Below, one piece after another: positions 32,602 through 42,246 of a DNA stretch of 64,000 nucleotides. The notes beneath the pieces were generated by a model that was given only the letters and a program-made list of their open reading frames with translations, did not search any database and was not told the origin of the DNA. Positions within the stretch are counted from its first letter, which is position 1; each line of letters starts with the position of its first letter. Source of the DNA: Edwardsiella hoshinae NBRC 105699 = ATCC 33379. GTDB taxonomy: Bacteria > Pseudomonadota > Gammaproteobacteria > Enterobacterales > Enterobacteriaceae. The position numbers were made by a program, and so were the translations under genes. The stretch covers positions 62,001 through 126,000 of the forward strand of contig NZ_BAUC01000004.1 in assembly GCF_000474215.1 (NCBI RefSeq). The letters are read 5' to 3'.

Positions 32602-33145
32602 GAAATCCTCTTCATGGCAACGCAGAGACAAATCTAGGACAACGAGACGACATAACAGCTAATAACTATTTGAGATATCACCCCGCAACAAAATAATAAA
32701 AAAGGAATAAGACAACAGACAGAACGCGAACACATTGATAGCTTACGTTTACACCGATAGCGGACGCTAACGAGGCGATGCACATCGCCATTCCGCTGGT
32801 AATACAAGCATATTCAGTAATTATTCTGCTGTCAAAGCATCCAACAGCAATAACATTGCATTAAGTACAAATACATCCTATCGATAGAAACCTAATGAAT
32901 GAACGGCTCAGGATTATTGAGTGATCGATAGCCGTAGTAGCAAAGTAAATTACTATTTTTTGATGAAAGAAATACGATGTTTGTATTAGTTACAAAACTG
33001 GATTCACAAGCAAAAATAAAATGGCACTGGTTTATTAATATCCAGTAAATCGTCATCTTATTATCCCGACATGAGACCTTTCCGGCGAGTTAGCGATACC
33101 ACGCGCTGGATATCGTGTTATCCGGGCATTAACAAGGAGTTTTTC
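32602..33145. other. AT-rich regulatory region between LuxR-type gene and fimbrial operon
   Basis: 544 bp, clearly more AT-rich than flanking genes, with many A/T runs (for example near 32690-32700 and 32940-33020). Such DNA is typical of H-NS/Lrp-controlled fimbrial promoters. I found no invertible-element repeats. The AAGGAG of the first fimbrial gene ends at 33139. Confidence 0.55.
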
Positions 33146-33673
33146 ATGAAGAACGGTATTATTTCAGTAGCTATGCTAAGTGGGCTTTTTATTTCCCCAG
33201 CTCTGCTGGCTGAGTCCCTAACCGCAGGCCGCCTACAACTGCAAGGGGAGATCGTCGGAGCCTCCTGTACTATTCAAAGCAATGACACCGATAAAACCCT
33301 CCGGCTGCCGCCGGTCGGCGTCGATCAGTTTACTGACCTCGCCATAGGTGCAATCTATACTGGGGTTTCCGCACAGGCTAACATCAACATTATCTGTAGC
33401 GGCTACGATGGCAACACCCTGACGCTCGGCTTCAATAACGCCAATATGACCGAAAACGGCGTGATCACCCCGACTAGCGGTAGCGCAACCGGGGTCGGTT
33501 TTCAGTTGGCGATCGACAACAAACTCGTCGATGCCTATACCACCACACACACGCTGAAAGGGGAGCATGGCAACTATGTTCTGCCCATCACCGCCTACTA
33601 CCACAAGACAAGCGACACGGTTAACAAAGGCCCACTAAGTTCTGCCGTCACCTACACCATTACCCACGATTAA
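33146..33673 (+). CDS. Fimbrial major subunit (chaperone-usher pilin)
   Basis: 175-residue pilin. A signal peptide (MKNGIISVAMLSGLFISPALLAES, cleavage about residue 23) precedes one immunoglobulin-like pilin domain with the conserved cysteine pair (GASCTIQS and NIICSGYDG). The C-terminal beta-zipper strand has the usual alternating pattern and near-terminal Tyr (SSAVTYTITHD). AAGGAG six bases upstream fixes the start. First gene of a four-gene operon with chaperone, usher and tip protein downstream. Confidence 0.88.
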   Translation: MKNGIISVAMLSGLFISPALLAESLTAGRLQLQGEIVGASCTIQSNDTDKTLRLPPVGVDQFTDLAIGAIYTGVSAQANINIICSGYDGNTLTLGFNNANMTENGVITPTSGSATGVGFQLAIDNKLVDAYTTTHTLKGEHGNYVLPITAYYHKTSDTVNKGPLSSAVTYTITHD

Positions 33674-33722
33674 CCTTAACCCGCGGGACGCCGGCATGGG
33701 TCCCGTCCACTGTGGTGCTGCT

Positions 33723-34412
33723 ATGAAAAACGTCCTACTCTCTCTGCTATGCTGCGTGATCGCCTGGCCAACCTACGCCACTATCGTCATCTATGGCACC
33801 CGGATTATCTACCCGGCGGAGCGCCAAGAGATCCGCGTTCAACTGGCTAACCGCGGCGACAAAACCTCGCTGATCCAAGCCTGGATCGATGAGGGGGATC
33901 CCTCGGTTCCCCCCGAACAGGTCAAGGCTCCCTTTATGCTCACCCCACCCATCACCACCATTGCGGCAGGCAACGGCCAGCAATTACGGATCCGCGCGCT
34001 GGCTAACACGTTGCCGCAAGACCGGGAGTCGCTGTTTTACCTCAACGTGGTTGATATTCCGCCGGATAACCCGGCGCACAGCGGTAATCTACTCAAGCTG
34101 GCAATGCAAAACCGTATCAAGCTGTTCTACCGCCCGCAAGGCATTGGAGCACTCGATGAAAAGAGCGTCAGCCAAGTCTTGGCCCGGCGCACCCCCCAGG
34201 GGATCACCCTGGATAACCGCTCGGCGAACCACATCACCATCATCCGCCTCAGTGCGGGGCAACAGCGTCAACTGTTGGAGAATACCCTGATGCTGCCACC
34301 CTTTTCCCAGCAACAGATCAGCACCGCCGGTCTCGCGGGTGTCTCCGCGCTGACTCTCAGCTATCTCAATGATTATGGTGCTAAAAGCCAACAGGCTATC
34401 CCCCTGAACTGA
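33723..34412 (+). CDS. Periplasmic fimbrial chaperone
   Basis: 229-residue PapD-like chaperone that donates a G1 strand to pilins. A signal peptide (about residues 1-19, ending PTYA) is followed by TIVIYGTRIIYPAERQEIRV, with the Arg of the subunit-anchoring site. FYLNVVDIPP and MQNRIKLFYRP carry the family pattern and the anchoring Lys. The F1-G1 loop is short, placing it in the FGS class. The start at 33723 is preferred over an upstream in-frame ATG at 33696 because it begins the signal peptide. It lies 49 bp after the pilin gene. Confidence 0.92.
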   Translation: MKNVLLSLLCCVIAWPTYATIVIYGTRIIYPAERQEIRVQLANRGDKTSLIQAWIDEGDPSVPPEQVKAPFMLTPPITTIAAGNGQQLRIRALANTLPQDRESLFYLNVVDIPPDNPAHSGNLLKLAMQNRIKLFYRPQGIGALDEKSVSQVLARRTPQGITLDNRSANHITIIRLSAGQQRQLLENTLMLPPFSQQQISTAGLAGVSALTLSYLNDYGAKSQQAIPLN

Positions 34413-34437
34413 ATATCGGAAAATGAGTGAGGAATGG

Positions 34438-36888
34438 ATGCTCAGGTTAAAAACCCCCCCCCTATCCCTGGTTCTGTTGTTCTCTTACACGGAAGCCATC
34501 GCCAACATGGATGCCTTCGATACCCGTTTTCTCAAGGGCAACGCCAGACATGCGGCGCTCAGCCACATCACCCTTTCTCCAGATGCCCCCTATCCTGGTG
34601 AATACCCACTGGATGTGCAGGTGAATGGTGAATGGCGCGGCCAATACACGCTCACGATCGATCAGCAGCCAGATAACACCTGCCTGAGCGCGACACAGTT
34701 ACACAGCCTGGGGATTAAGCTCCCCACGCCACCGTTCGATACGAACTGCATCACACTACGCCAGGCGCTGCACGGTGGTAGCTACCGTTTCGACACCGGT
34801 CTGCTCCAACTCAACCTCACCCTGCCACAGGCCTTCGTCATCAGTAAGGAGAAAGGATATATTACACCGGAGGGCTGGGATCGGGGTATCAACGCCTTCT
34901 TCACCAGCTATAACGCTAGCTACTACTACAGCGACTATCGTGGCAACGGCCATAGCCGTAATACCTATCTCAATCTCAACAGCGGCCTCAATCTGCTCGG
35001 CTGGCAATTGCGCGCCGCTACCAGCTATAACCAACGCGACGGTCAGCGCGGCGACTGGAGCAGCAATAGCGCTTATCTCCAGCGTAGCTTCGCCCCGATA
35101 CACGGGGTACTGCGCCTGGGAGACATGTACAGCGCCACCGATCTGTTCGCGGGCGTTCGTTTCCGCGGCGTCCGCCTATTCAGCGAACTGCGCATGCTGC
35201 CCAATTCTAAACAACACTTTACCCCCCTGGTGCGTGGCGTGGCGCAGAGCAATGCCTTGGTCACCGTAGAGCAGAATGACGTCATCGTCTATCGTCAAGA
35301 GGTACCGCCCGGTCCATTCTCTATCGAGGATCTGCAATTGGTGGGCGGCGGTGCCGACCTCAATGTCAGCGTACAAGAAGCCGACGGGCGGGTGACGCGC
35401 TTCATTGTCCCCTACTCCGCCTTGCCCAACATGCTACAGCCGGGAGTCGGCAAGTACGATCTGGCCGCAGGGCAGACCTACTTGCCCAACATCGACGATC
35501 AGCGTGGCTTTTTTCAGGGCAGCTACCAGCATGGTCTGAACAGTCTGCTGACCCTGTATGGCGGAGTCCAGGCCAGTCAGGACTACTACGCCCTGCTGCT
35601 AGGCAACGGCCTGAATACCAGGCTAGGGGCCTTCTCACTGGATATTACCCACTCCGCCAGCCGCCTCGCAGATCGCGACGAACAATATGGGCAGAGCTAT
35701 CAGTTGGCCTACAACAAGTATCTGGCGACCACCGCAACCCACTTCTCGCTGGCGGCTTACCGCTATTCGTCGCGCCACTACCGCACGCTGAGCGATCATC
35801 TCTACCTCAACGATAAACGCGCGGATCCAGTCAGCGCATGGGACCACTACCGCTACGATCCAGGCCGAAAAAACAACTTCACCCTCAACCTGAACCAGAC
35901 CCTAGCGGATGGTTGGGGTTCGTTGTTCATCTCCGGAACCTGGCGCGACTACTGGGGCAGTCATGAGCGGCGCCAAGACTACCAAGTGAGCTACAGCAAC
36001 AACTGGCAACAGCTGAACTATACGTTGGCCGCCAGCCAGACTTACGACCAAGGGATGAACAGCGATCGGCGTTTTTACCTCTACTTTACGCTGCCGCTTA
36101 ACGTCGGCGAGCCACGCCGCCCCCTGTACCTGTCCAACGCCACCACCATCGATCGCAACGGCTACCAGTCCAATACCACCACGCTCAGCGGCAGCGCCGG
36201 TGAGTGGCAACAGCTAAACTACGGCTTCAACCTCAACAATCAGCGCTCGGATCGGCTCACCGCACTCGGGGGCAACCTGAGCTATAAGGCACGTTCGGCA
36301 ACCCTGAACGCCAGTTATAGCCAGTCGCAGGACTACCGCCAGAGCAGCGCCGGCATCAGCGGCGGCATCGTCGCCTACCGCGGTGGCGTGCTATTTAGCA
36401 ATACCCTGACGGACACCATGGCGATCGTCGACGCGCCGGGGCTACGCGCCGCCAGCGTCAATGGCTACGGCTACCACACCACCAACAGCGCCGGCCAGGC
36501 GCTCTACGCCGCCTTGACCCCCTACCGTGAAAACAGTCTACGCCTGACACCGTCGGCGCAGGACGATACGGTAGCGTTGAAGAGTAACATGCAAAAACGA
36601 GCCCCCTACCAGGGAGCGGTGGTGCTGGCGCGCTTCGAGACTGATACGCGCCAACATTTCTACTTTAGGGCACAACGCGCCGACGGCGCGCCGCTCAACT
36701 TCGGTTATCCGGTCAACGGCCGCGACGGTGAGCCCCTGGGATTGGTCGGCCAGGGAGGCATGATCTCCCTGCGCAGCGACGCTTTGCCAGCACAGGTGAC
36801 GGTGCCGCTGGATACCCAGACGGGCGACCGTTGCACTATTACCCTCTCAGCCGCCACGCTGAGCAGTCAAACCCATCTTTGCCGCTGA
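34438..36888 (+). CDS. Fimbrial outer-membrane usher
   Basis: 816-residue usher that forms the outer-membrane pore and assembles pilins. A signal peptide (MLRLKTPPLSLVLLFSYTEA) is followed by an N-terminal domain (about 25-140), the beta-barrel with middle plug domain (GPFSIEDLQLVGGGADLNVS around residue 285-310), and C-terminal domains ending with a Cys pair (GDRCTITL and THLCR). Translation could start five codons earlier at 34423, but that would add acidic residues before the signal peptide, and GAGGA is placed for 34438. 18 bp separate it from the tip-protein gene. Confidence 0.92.
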   Translation: MLRLKTPPLSLVLLFSYTEAIANMDAFDTRFLKGNARHAALSHITLSPDAPYPGEYPLDVQVNGEWRGQYTLTIDQQPDNTCLSATQLHSLGIKLPTPPFDTNCITLRQALHGGSYRFDTGLLQLNLTLPQAFVISKEKGYITPEGWDRGINAFFTSYNASYYYSDYRGNGHSRNTYLNLNSGLNLLGWQLRAATSYNQRDGQRGDWSSNSAYLQRSFAPIHGVLRLGDMYSATDLFAGVRFRGVRLFSELRMLPNSKQHFTPLVRGVAQSNALVTVEQNDVIVYRQEVPPGPFSIEDLQLVGGGADLNVSVQEADGRVTRFIVPYSALPNMLQPGVGKYDLAAGQTYLPNIDDQRGFFQGSYQHGLNSLLTLYGGVQASQDYYALLLGNGLNTRLGAFSLDITHSASRLADRDEQYGQSYQLAYNKYLATTATHFSLAAYRYSSRHYRTLSDHLYLNDKRADPVSAWDHYRYDPGRKNNFTLNLNQTLADGWGSLFISGTWRDYWGSHERRQDYQVSYSNNWQQLNYTLAASQTYDQGMNSDRRFYLYFTLPLNVGEPRRPLYLSNATTIDRNGYQSNTTTLSGSAGEWQQLNYGFNLNNQRSDRLTALGGNLSYKARSATLNASYSQSQDYRQSSAGISGGIVAYRGGVLFSNTLTDTMAIVDAPGLRAASVNGYGYHTTNSAGQALYAALTPYRENSLRLTPSAQDDTVALKSNMQKRAPYQGAVVLARFETDTRQHFYFRAQRADGAPLNFGYPVNGRDGEPLGLVGQGGMISLRSDALPAQVTVPLDTQTGDRCTITLSAATLSSQTHLCR

Positions 36889-36906
36889 GTGTTACGAGGT
36901 CGACTC

Positions 36907-37944
36907 ATGAACTATCGCCGTTATCTTTTTATCCTACTCGTGCTGCTCAGCGGCCCGGCGCTCTCCTGGTGCAAACTGGAAGTCCCGGGCATGGAGCGCC
37001 AAACGGGACAGGTGCTGATGAGCAATCAGAACATGTTTCCCTCCGGGCAGCAGGTCGCGGTGCCGCTGACCCTATTTAGCAAAACGACCCGCTGTGACAA
37101 GTACAGCAGCGAGCAGAATAAGGTCTATCTCGGTACGCCTTACACCAAACCGATCGTTGTGAAATTCTATGACGCCGTCTACATCGAGTTCACCATCCAA
37201 CCACCTCCCCAGGATACGCTCAAACTGGAAACCAATCGTCGCTATACGGCGGCACAGTTTCTCGATCAACTGGTGGTCAGTGCTAAGCCGGTAGCGCCCA
37301 CGTATACCCAAAGAGTCGCCAATGACAACGGTGAATATCGGTTAGATACGGCGCTGATTATCAGCGCCGGCAGCGGCGCATCCGATTCGCTCGGGGAGTT
37401 TATTCGCCGACTGATTGCCTTTCTCCTCTCCGGCAAATGGCCCGCGAAAGAAAACGATCTGTATCAGCTCAACCTCACCCTGAAGCTGGACTATAAGCCG
37501 ACCACCTGCCAATTTGTCGAGACCACCCTCACGCTGCCGCCCGTCGCTCTCAGCGATCTACCGCAACGTGGAGAAGTCAGCGGCATCACAGCCAACCATA
37601 CCCTGGTAGCCCAGTGCGATAACCTCAACGGCGAGCTCACCAATCGCGCCATGAAGGTGACCCTCAGCAGTGACGCGCTACTCGCAGGCAACGCTCGTGT
37701 CATCCTGCCCCAACGGGGCGTCTCCGGGGTCGGATTTGTGCTGTATGACGAACAGCAGCGGCCCGTCACCTTGGGCGGTAGCGGCGCGAGCGCCAGCAGC
37801 ATCAAGCTGCTCCGCCAATGGGAGGGACTGCCCGAACGGGGGTTCAGCCTACCCATCAGCGCCGCTTACTACGTCTACGCGCGTAACCAGGTTCAACCCG
37901 GCAAGCTAGAGGCCAATGTCACCATTAACATCGACTACGAGTAA
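36907..37944 (+). CDS. Putative two-domain fimbrial tip adhesin
   Basis: 345 residues. A signal peptide (MNYRRYLFILLVLLSGPALS) precedes an N-terminal domain of about 170 residues with Cys in SWCKLEVPG and TTRCDKY. A C-terminal pilin domain (about 195-345) follows, with Cys pair TTCQFVE / VAQCDN and a typical end, LEANVTINIDYE. This two-domain layout and last position in the operon fit a tip adhesin. The receptor-binding part is not recognisable, so specificity is unknown. GAGG seven bases upstream supports the start. Confidence 0.8.
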   Translation: MNYRRYLFILLVLLSGPALSWCKLEVPGMERQTGQVLMSNQNMFPSGQQVAVPLTLFSKTTRCDKYSSEQNKVYLGTPYTKPIVVKFYDAVYIEFTIQPPPQDTLKLETNRRYTAAQFLDQLVVSAKPVAPTYTQRVANDNGEYRLDTALIISAGSGASDSLGEFIRRLIAFLLSGKWPAKENDLYQLNLTLKLDYKPTTCQFVETTLTLPPVALSDLPQRGEVSGITANHTLVAQCDNLNGELTNRAMKVTLSSDALLAGNARVILPQRGVSGVGFVLYDEQQRPVTLGGSGASASSIKLLRQWEGLPERGFSLPISAAYYVYARNQVQPGKLEANVTINIDYE

Positions 37945-38127
37945 GCCATGCTCGGGCGGTGCCACGCCGTCCGACGCCCTCGAGTACTGTCCTGACACAC
38001 TCTCATCCTGGTGACGGAAGCGCGGAGCACATCGTCCTCCCCTCGGAGGGCCTTGCGGCCGCGCGCTCATCCCCGGCGATCGAGTAGCCCGACATCGTAC
38101 TATTTATGAGCGTTCAAAATGCATATC

Positions 38128-38166
38128 ATCAAATTTTCACCCACAAATATTGCATAATTATTCTGA
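38128..38166. promoter_or_regulatory. Paired ARG boxes upstream of artP
   Basis: Two 18-bp boxes separated by 3 bp, the spacing expected for an ArgR hexamer. The downstream box (38149-38166), ATTGCATAATTATTCTGA, fits the consensus WNTGAATWWWWATTCANW with two mismatches; the upstream box (38128-38145) is weaker. They lie 45-83 bp before the artP start. ArgR represses artPIQM and artJ in E. coli. Confidence 0.65.
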
Positions 38167-38210
38167 TGAAGTTACTCTTTGCCCTATCAATTGCTATTCA
38201 GATTAAGCGC

Positions 38211-38939
38211 ATGAGTATTCAAATCGACGGCATCAATTGCTACTACGGCGCACACCAGGCGCTGTTTGACATTACCCTGGCATGCCCGGCCGGTGAGACG
38301 CTGGTGTTACTCGGGCCAAGCGGTGCGGGTAAGAGCTCGTTGCTACGGGTGTTGAATCTGCTGGAGATGCCGCGTTCTGGTACCCTGAGTATCGCCGGTC
38401 ATCAGTTTGATTTTCGCCAACCGCCGGGGGAAAAAGCCATTCGCGATCTGCGGCGTAACGTCGGTATGGTGTTCCAGCAGTACAACCTGTGGCCGCACCT
38501 GTCGGTGATGCATAACCTGATCGAGGCGCCCTGCCGGGTGCTGGGGCTATCGAAGGAGGATGCTCTAGCGCGGGCCGAAAAGCTATTAGTGCGCTTGCGC
38601 CTTAGCGAGTTCGCCGACCGCTATCCGCTACATCTGTCCGGTGGTCAGCAACAACGGGTCGCCATCGCCCGCGCCTTGATGATGGAGCCGCAAGTGCTGC
38701 TGTTCGACGAACCGACCGCCGCCCTCGATCCGGAGATCACCGCCCAGATCGTCAGCATCATCCGTGAGCTGTCGGAGACCGGTATCACTCAGGTGATCGT
38801 CACCCACGAAGTCGAGGTGGCACGTAAGACCGCCAGCCGCGTCGTGTATATGGAGCAGGGTCGCATCATCGAACAGGGCGACGCCAGCCACTTTATTCAT
38901 CCGCAGACCAATGAGTTTGCCGGATATTTGTCCCATTAA
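38211..38939 (+). CDS. artP: Arginine ABC transporter ATP-binding protein ArtP
   Basis: 242-residue ATPase energising arginine uptake through ArtQM. Walker [11 protein letters not shown]-loop [11 protein letters not shown], signature [15 protein letters not shown] and Walker [15 protein letters not shown]. The start [20 protein letters not shown] matches E. coli; the ORF extends 35 codons upstream through the ARG-box region, which cannot be coding. artI follows after 37 bp. Confidence 0.97.
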   Translation: MSIQIDGINCYYGAHQALFDITLACPAGETLVLLGPSGAGKSSLLRVLNLLEMPRSGTLSIAGHQFDFRQPPGEKAIRDLRRNVGMVFQQYNLWPHLSVMHNLIEAPCRVLGLSKEDALARAEKLLVRLRLSEFADRYPLHLSGGQQQRVAIARALMMEPQVLLFDEPTAALDPEITAQIVSIIRELSETGITQVIVTHEVEVARKTASRVVYMEQGRIIEQGDASHFIHPQTNEFAGYLSH

Positions 38940-38976
38940 CGGCCCGCGAGGCCATGCGTAACCGTTGGAGTCTGCG

Positions 38977-39708
38977 ATGAAAAAAATCATAATTGCTGCG
39001 ATGTTAGCCGGTATCAGCGTCTCTGCCTCGGCAAACGAAACCATTCGCTTCGCCGCCGAAGCCTCGTATCCGCCGTTCGAGTTTATGGACGCGCAGAATA
39101 AGATGCAGGGATTCGATATCGATCTGGCCAACGCCATCTGTACCCAGATCAAGGCCACCTGTACTTTCAGCAATCAATCTTTCGACAGTCTGATCCCCAG
39201 CCTGAAGTTCAAGCGTATCGATGCGGTGATCTCCGGGATGGACATCACGCCGGAGCGGCAGAAACAGGTCGACTTCTCTCAGCCCTACTATGACAACTCG
39301 GCCCTGTTCATCGCCGAAAAGGGCAAGGTTGCCGATGTGGCGGCGCTGAAAGGCAAACGGGTCGGTATCCAGAACGGTACCACCCATCAGAAATACCTGA
39401 TGGACAAACACCCCGAGCTGACGCCGGTGCCTTACGACAGCTATCAGAACGCTATTCTCGACCTGAAGAATGGCCGTATCGATGCGGTCTTCGGCGACAC
39501 GGCAGTGGTCAACGAATGGCTGAAACAGAACCCGAATCTGGCGCCGGTTGGCAGTAAGGTGACCGATGCCGACTACTTCGGCAGCGGCTTAGGCATCGCA
39601 GTACGCAAGGGCAACAGCAAGCTACTGGAGCAGTTCAACCAGGCGCTGAATCAGCTTAAGCAAGATGGCACCTACCAGACCATCTACGACAAATGGTTCC
39701 AGAAATAA
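38977..39708 (+). CDS. artI: Arginine ABC transporter periplasmic binding protein ArtI
   Basis: 243-residue binding protein with signal peptide MKKIIIAAMLAGISVSASA. The type 3 solute-binding fold carries RFAAEASYPPFEFMD, VISGMDITPERQ and AVFGDTAVVNEWL. It is a close paralogue of the artJ product 1.7 kb downstream. Called artI from its place directly after artP, as in E. coli; the I/J assignment rests on gene order. GGAG precedes the start. A GC-rich hairpin lies between it and artQ. Confidence 0.92.
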   Translation: MKKIIIAAMLAGISVSASANETIRFAAEASYPPFEFMDAQNKMQGFDIDLANAICTQIKATCTFSNQSFDSLIPSLKFKRIDAVISGMDITPERQKQVDFSQPYYDNSALFIAEKGKVADVAALKGKRVGIQNGTTHQKYLMDKHPELTPVPYDSYQNAILDLKNGRIDAVFGDTAVVNEWLKQNPNLAPVGSKVTDADYFGSGLGIAVRKGNSKLLEQFNQALNQLKQDGTYQTIYDKWFQK

Positions 39709-39763
39709 TCATCGGCAATGCCAGTAGTGCCTATCGGCGTAGGCGTTATGGTTAGCAACATGC

Positions 39764-39781
39764 GGGCGGCGCAGGCCGCCT
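39764..39781 (+). other. GC-rich intra-operon hairpin between artI and artQ
   Basis: GGCGGC / GCCGCC (39765-39770 with 39775-39780) around a GCAG loop, in the 93-bp artI-artQ gap, without a T run. Placement after a binding-protein gene and before permease genes fits an mRNA-stabilising or attenuating structure that keeps the binding protein in excess; this role is inference. Confidence 0.4.
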
Positions 39782-39801
39782 GATGGGATAGGCGTCAGGC
39801 A

Positions 39802-40518
39802 ATGATTGAATTTATACCCTTAGTCCATGCTGCCGGCATCACTGTCGGCTTAGCTCTCTGTGCTCTGCTGCTCGGCCTGGTTCTTGCCATGCTGTTTGCC
39901 GTCTGGGAGTCGGTCCGTTACCGTCCACTGGCGTTGTTGGGTAGCGCCTGGGTCACCCTGCTGCGTGGGCTGCCGGAGATCCTGGTGGTGCTGTTCATCT
40001 ATTTCGGCTCCTCACAGTTGCTGTTGTGGCTCTCCGATGGTATCCCGCTTAATCTGGGCTTTACCACCCTCACGCTACAGCTGAACATCGATAACTTCGA
40101 GGTCAGTCCGTTCCTGTGTGGGGTGTTGGCCTTGGCCTTACTGTATGCCGCCTATGGCTCTCAGACCCTACGCGGCGCGCTGAAGGCGGTGCCGCAAGGG
40201 CAACGCGAGGCCGGGATGGCGTTAGGGCTGAGCAAGACCCATATCTTCTTCCGCCTGGTGATGCCGCAGATGTGGCGCCACGCTCTGCCGGGACTGGGTA
40301 ACCAGTGGCTGGTGTTGCTCAAGGATACTGCGCTGGTCTCGCTGATCAGCGTCAATGACCTAATGCTACAAACCAAGAGCATCGCCACCCGGACCCAGGA
40401 ACCGTTCACCTGGTACTGTGTGGCCGCCGCGATCTATTTGCTGATCACCTTACTCAGCCAGTATGTGCTCAAGCATATCGAACTACGTACTACCCGCTTT
40501 GAACGGAGTGCTTCTTGA
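39802..40518 (+). CDS. artQ: Arginine ABC transporter permease ArtQ
   Basis: 238-residue HisMQ-type inner-membrane permease with about five helices. [20 protein letters not shown] and the cytoplasmic EAA loop ([21 protein letters not shown]) contact ArtP. It closely follows E. coli ArtQ over the C-terminal half ([20 protein letters not shown]). Its TGA stop overlaps the ATG of artM by one base, so the two are translationally coupled. Confidence 0.96.
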   Translation: MIEFIPLVHAAGITVGLALCALLLGLVLAMLFAVWESVRYRPLALLGSAWVTLLRGLPEILVVLFIYFGSSQLLLWLSDGIPLNLGFTTLTLQLNIDNFEVSPFLCGVLALALLYAAYGSQTLRGALKAVPQGQREAGMALGLSKTHIFFRLVMPQMWRHALPGLGNQWLVLLKDTALVSLISVNDLMLQTKSIATRTQEPFTWYCVAAAIYLLITLLSQYVLKHIELRTTRFERSAS

Positions 40519-41186
40519 TGTTGAGCTATATTCCCGACTTGTTGCAGGGACTGCACACCAGCCTGTCATTGACCGTGGTCTCCCTGCTGGTGGCCCTGGT
40601 GCTCGCACTCTGCTTTACCGTGATCCTGACCCTGCGGCCACGTGGGCTGACGCTATTGGTACAGGGCTACATCACCCTGTTTACCGGCACCCCGCTCCTG
40701 GTACAGATCTTCCTGATCTACTACGGGCCCGGGCAGTTCGCCTGGATCCGCGAAACGCCCTGGCTATGGAGTGCCTTGTCACAACCCTGGCTGTGCGCCA
40801 TGCTGGCGCTAGCGCTAAACAGCGCCGCCTACAGTACGCAGCTGTTTTACGGCGCGATGCGCGCCATCCCGAATGGCCAGTGGCAATCCTGTGCCGCGTT
40901 GGGGATGTCTAAGGGACAGACCCTGCGCATCTTGCTACCATATGCCTTTAAACGCGCCCTCTCCTCCTACTCCAACGAGGTGGTGCTGATCTTCAAGAGT
41001 ACCTCGCTGGCGTACACCATCACCCTAATGGAGGTGATGGGCTATGCGCAGCAGCTGTATGGCCGGACCTACGATGTGATGGTGTTCGGCGCAGCCGGGA
41101 TAGTCTACCTGTGCGTCAACGGCCTACTCACCCTGATGATGCGCATGATCGAACGCCGCGCCTTGGCCTTTGAACAACGCAACTAG
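40518..41186 (+). CDS. artM: Arginine ABC transporter permease ArtM
   Basis: 222-residue partner permease of ArtQ. Motifs are LFTGTPLLVQIFLIYYGPGQ and the EAA-loop stretch GQWQSCAALGMSKGQTLRIL. The start is the ATG within TGATG at the end of artQ, matching the E. coli N-terminus length. A good rho-independent terminator follows at 41206-41232, separating artPIQM from artJ. Confidence 0.96.
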   Translation: MLSYIPDLLQGLHTSLSLTVVSLLVALVLALCFTVILTLRPRGLTLLVQGYITLFTGTPLLVQIFLIYYGPGQFAWIRETPWLWSALSQPWLCAMLALALNSAAYSTQLFYGAMRAIPNGQWQSCAALGMSKGQTLRILLPYAFKRALSSYSNEVVLIFKSTSLAYTITLMEVMGYAQQLYGRTYDVMVFGAAGIVYLCVNGLLTLMMRMIERRALAFEQRN

Positions 41187-41205
41187 CCCCGCCTCATCAC
41201 AGAAA

Positions 41206-41232
41206 AAGATCGGTTTCGACCGGTCTTTTTTT
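41206..41232 (+). terminator. Rho-independent terminator of artPIQM
   Basis: AAGATCGGT, TTCG tetraloop and ACCGGTCTT form a nine-pair stem with one G-T pair, followed by a T run. It begins 19 bp after the artM stop. Confidence 0.88.
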
Positions 41233-41250
41233 ATTCCTTTCATCATGCCA

Positions 41251-41289
41251 TTAAAATATTTAATCACAAGTATTGCATAATAATTCACT
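41251..41289. promoter_or_regulatory. Paired ARG boxes upstream of artJ
   Basis: 18-bp boxes at 41251-41268 (TTAAAATATTTAATCACA) and 41272-41289 (ATTGCATAATAATTCACT), 3 bp apart, each a good match to WNTGAATWWWWATTCANW. This is better than the artP pair. It indicates a separate ArgR-controlled promoter for artJ, as in E. coli. Confidence 0.72.
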
Positions 41290-41415
41290 CAATGGCACAT
41301 TCAGACAGGTGACAGGCGGCGACGATCGTTCCCGTTAGCCCCCTCGACACGTACTGACAAACAACAAACAGCATCTATCACACCCCGCGGGATGGGCCTT
41401 GTACAGGAGTTAGCT

Positions 41416-42150
41416 ATGAAGAAGTTACTGGTCTGCGCCATCGTTGCCGCAATGAGTTTTGGCACTCAGGCGGCAGAGAATATTCGTTTTGCCTCGTCGG
41501 CTACTTATCCACCGTTCGAGTCTCTCGACGCCAACAACAACATCGTCGGCTTCGATATCGATTTGGCCAAGGCGCTATGCCAGGAAATGAAGGCTCACTG
41601 CACCTTCAGCAACCAAGCATTCGACAGTCTGATCACCGCGCTGAAGTTTAAGCGTTACGATGCCGTCATCTCCGGCATGGACATCACCCCTGAGCGGCAG
41701 AAGCAGGTGGCGTTTACCCAGCCCTACTACGCCAACTCCGCGATCATCATCGCCCAGAAAGGGAAATACCACAGCATGGCCGACATGAAAGGGTTACGCG
41801 TCGGGATGGAGAGTGGCACCACCCACCAGAAATACCTGCAAGAGAAGCATCCGGAGATCAAAACCGTAGCCTATGACAGCTACCAGAACGCCATTCTGGA
41901 TCTGAAGAGCGGACGCATCGACGGGGTATTCGGCGACACGGCGGTGGTCAATGAGTGGCTGAAGAACAACCCACAGTTGGCATCGGTCGGCGAGCATGTC
42001 ACCGATCCGCACTACTTCGGCATCGGGCTAGGCATCGCGGTACGTCCGAACGATAAGTCACTGCTGGCGCAACTCAACCAGGCGCTGGCCGCCATCAAGG
42101 CCAATGGGACCTACCAGAAGATCAGCGACAAGTGGTTCCCCGCCTCCTGA
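41416..42150 (+). CDS. artJ: Arginine ABC transporter periplasmic binding protein ArtJ
   Basis: 244-residue binding protein with signal peptide MKKLLVCAIVAAMSFGTQA. Same fold and motifs as ArtI (SSATYPPFESLDA, VISGMDITPERQ, GVFGDTAVVNEW). AGGAGT is spaced well for the ATG at 41416; eight upstream codons in frame lack support. Monocistronic behind its own ARG boxes. In E. coli ArtJ is the high-affinity arginine-specific receptor. Confidence 0.93.
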   Translation: MKKLLVCAIVAAMSFGTQAAENIRFASSATYPPFESLDANNNIVGFDIDLAKALCQEMKAHCTFSNQAFDSLITALKFKRYDAVISGMDITPERQKQVAFTQPYYANSAIIIAQKGKYHSMADMKGLRVGMESGTTHQKYLQEKHPEIKTVAYDSYQNAILDLKSGRIDGVFGDTAVVNEWLKNNPQLASVGEHVTDPHYFGIGLGIAVRPNDKSLLAQLNQALAAIKANGTYQKISDKWFPAS

Positions 42151-42246
42151 TACACCGCACCGCCGCGCCTTTCGCCTTCCCGATTGGCGCGCTGCGGGCG
42201 ATTTGTTAGCATGGTCGCCATCGCCCGCCCACCGCCTGGAGCCCAC

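Noticed and set aside
32602..33145. Possible invertible (phase-variable) fimbrial promoter
   Set aside because: No inverted repeats flanking the promoter and no recombinase gene nearby.
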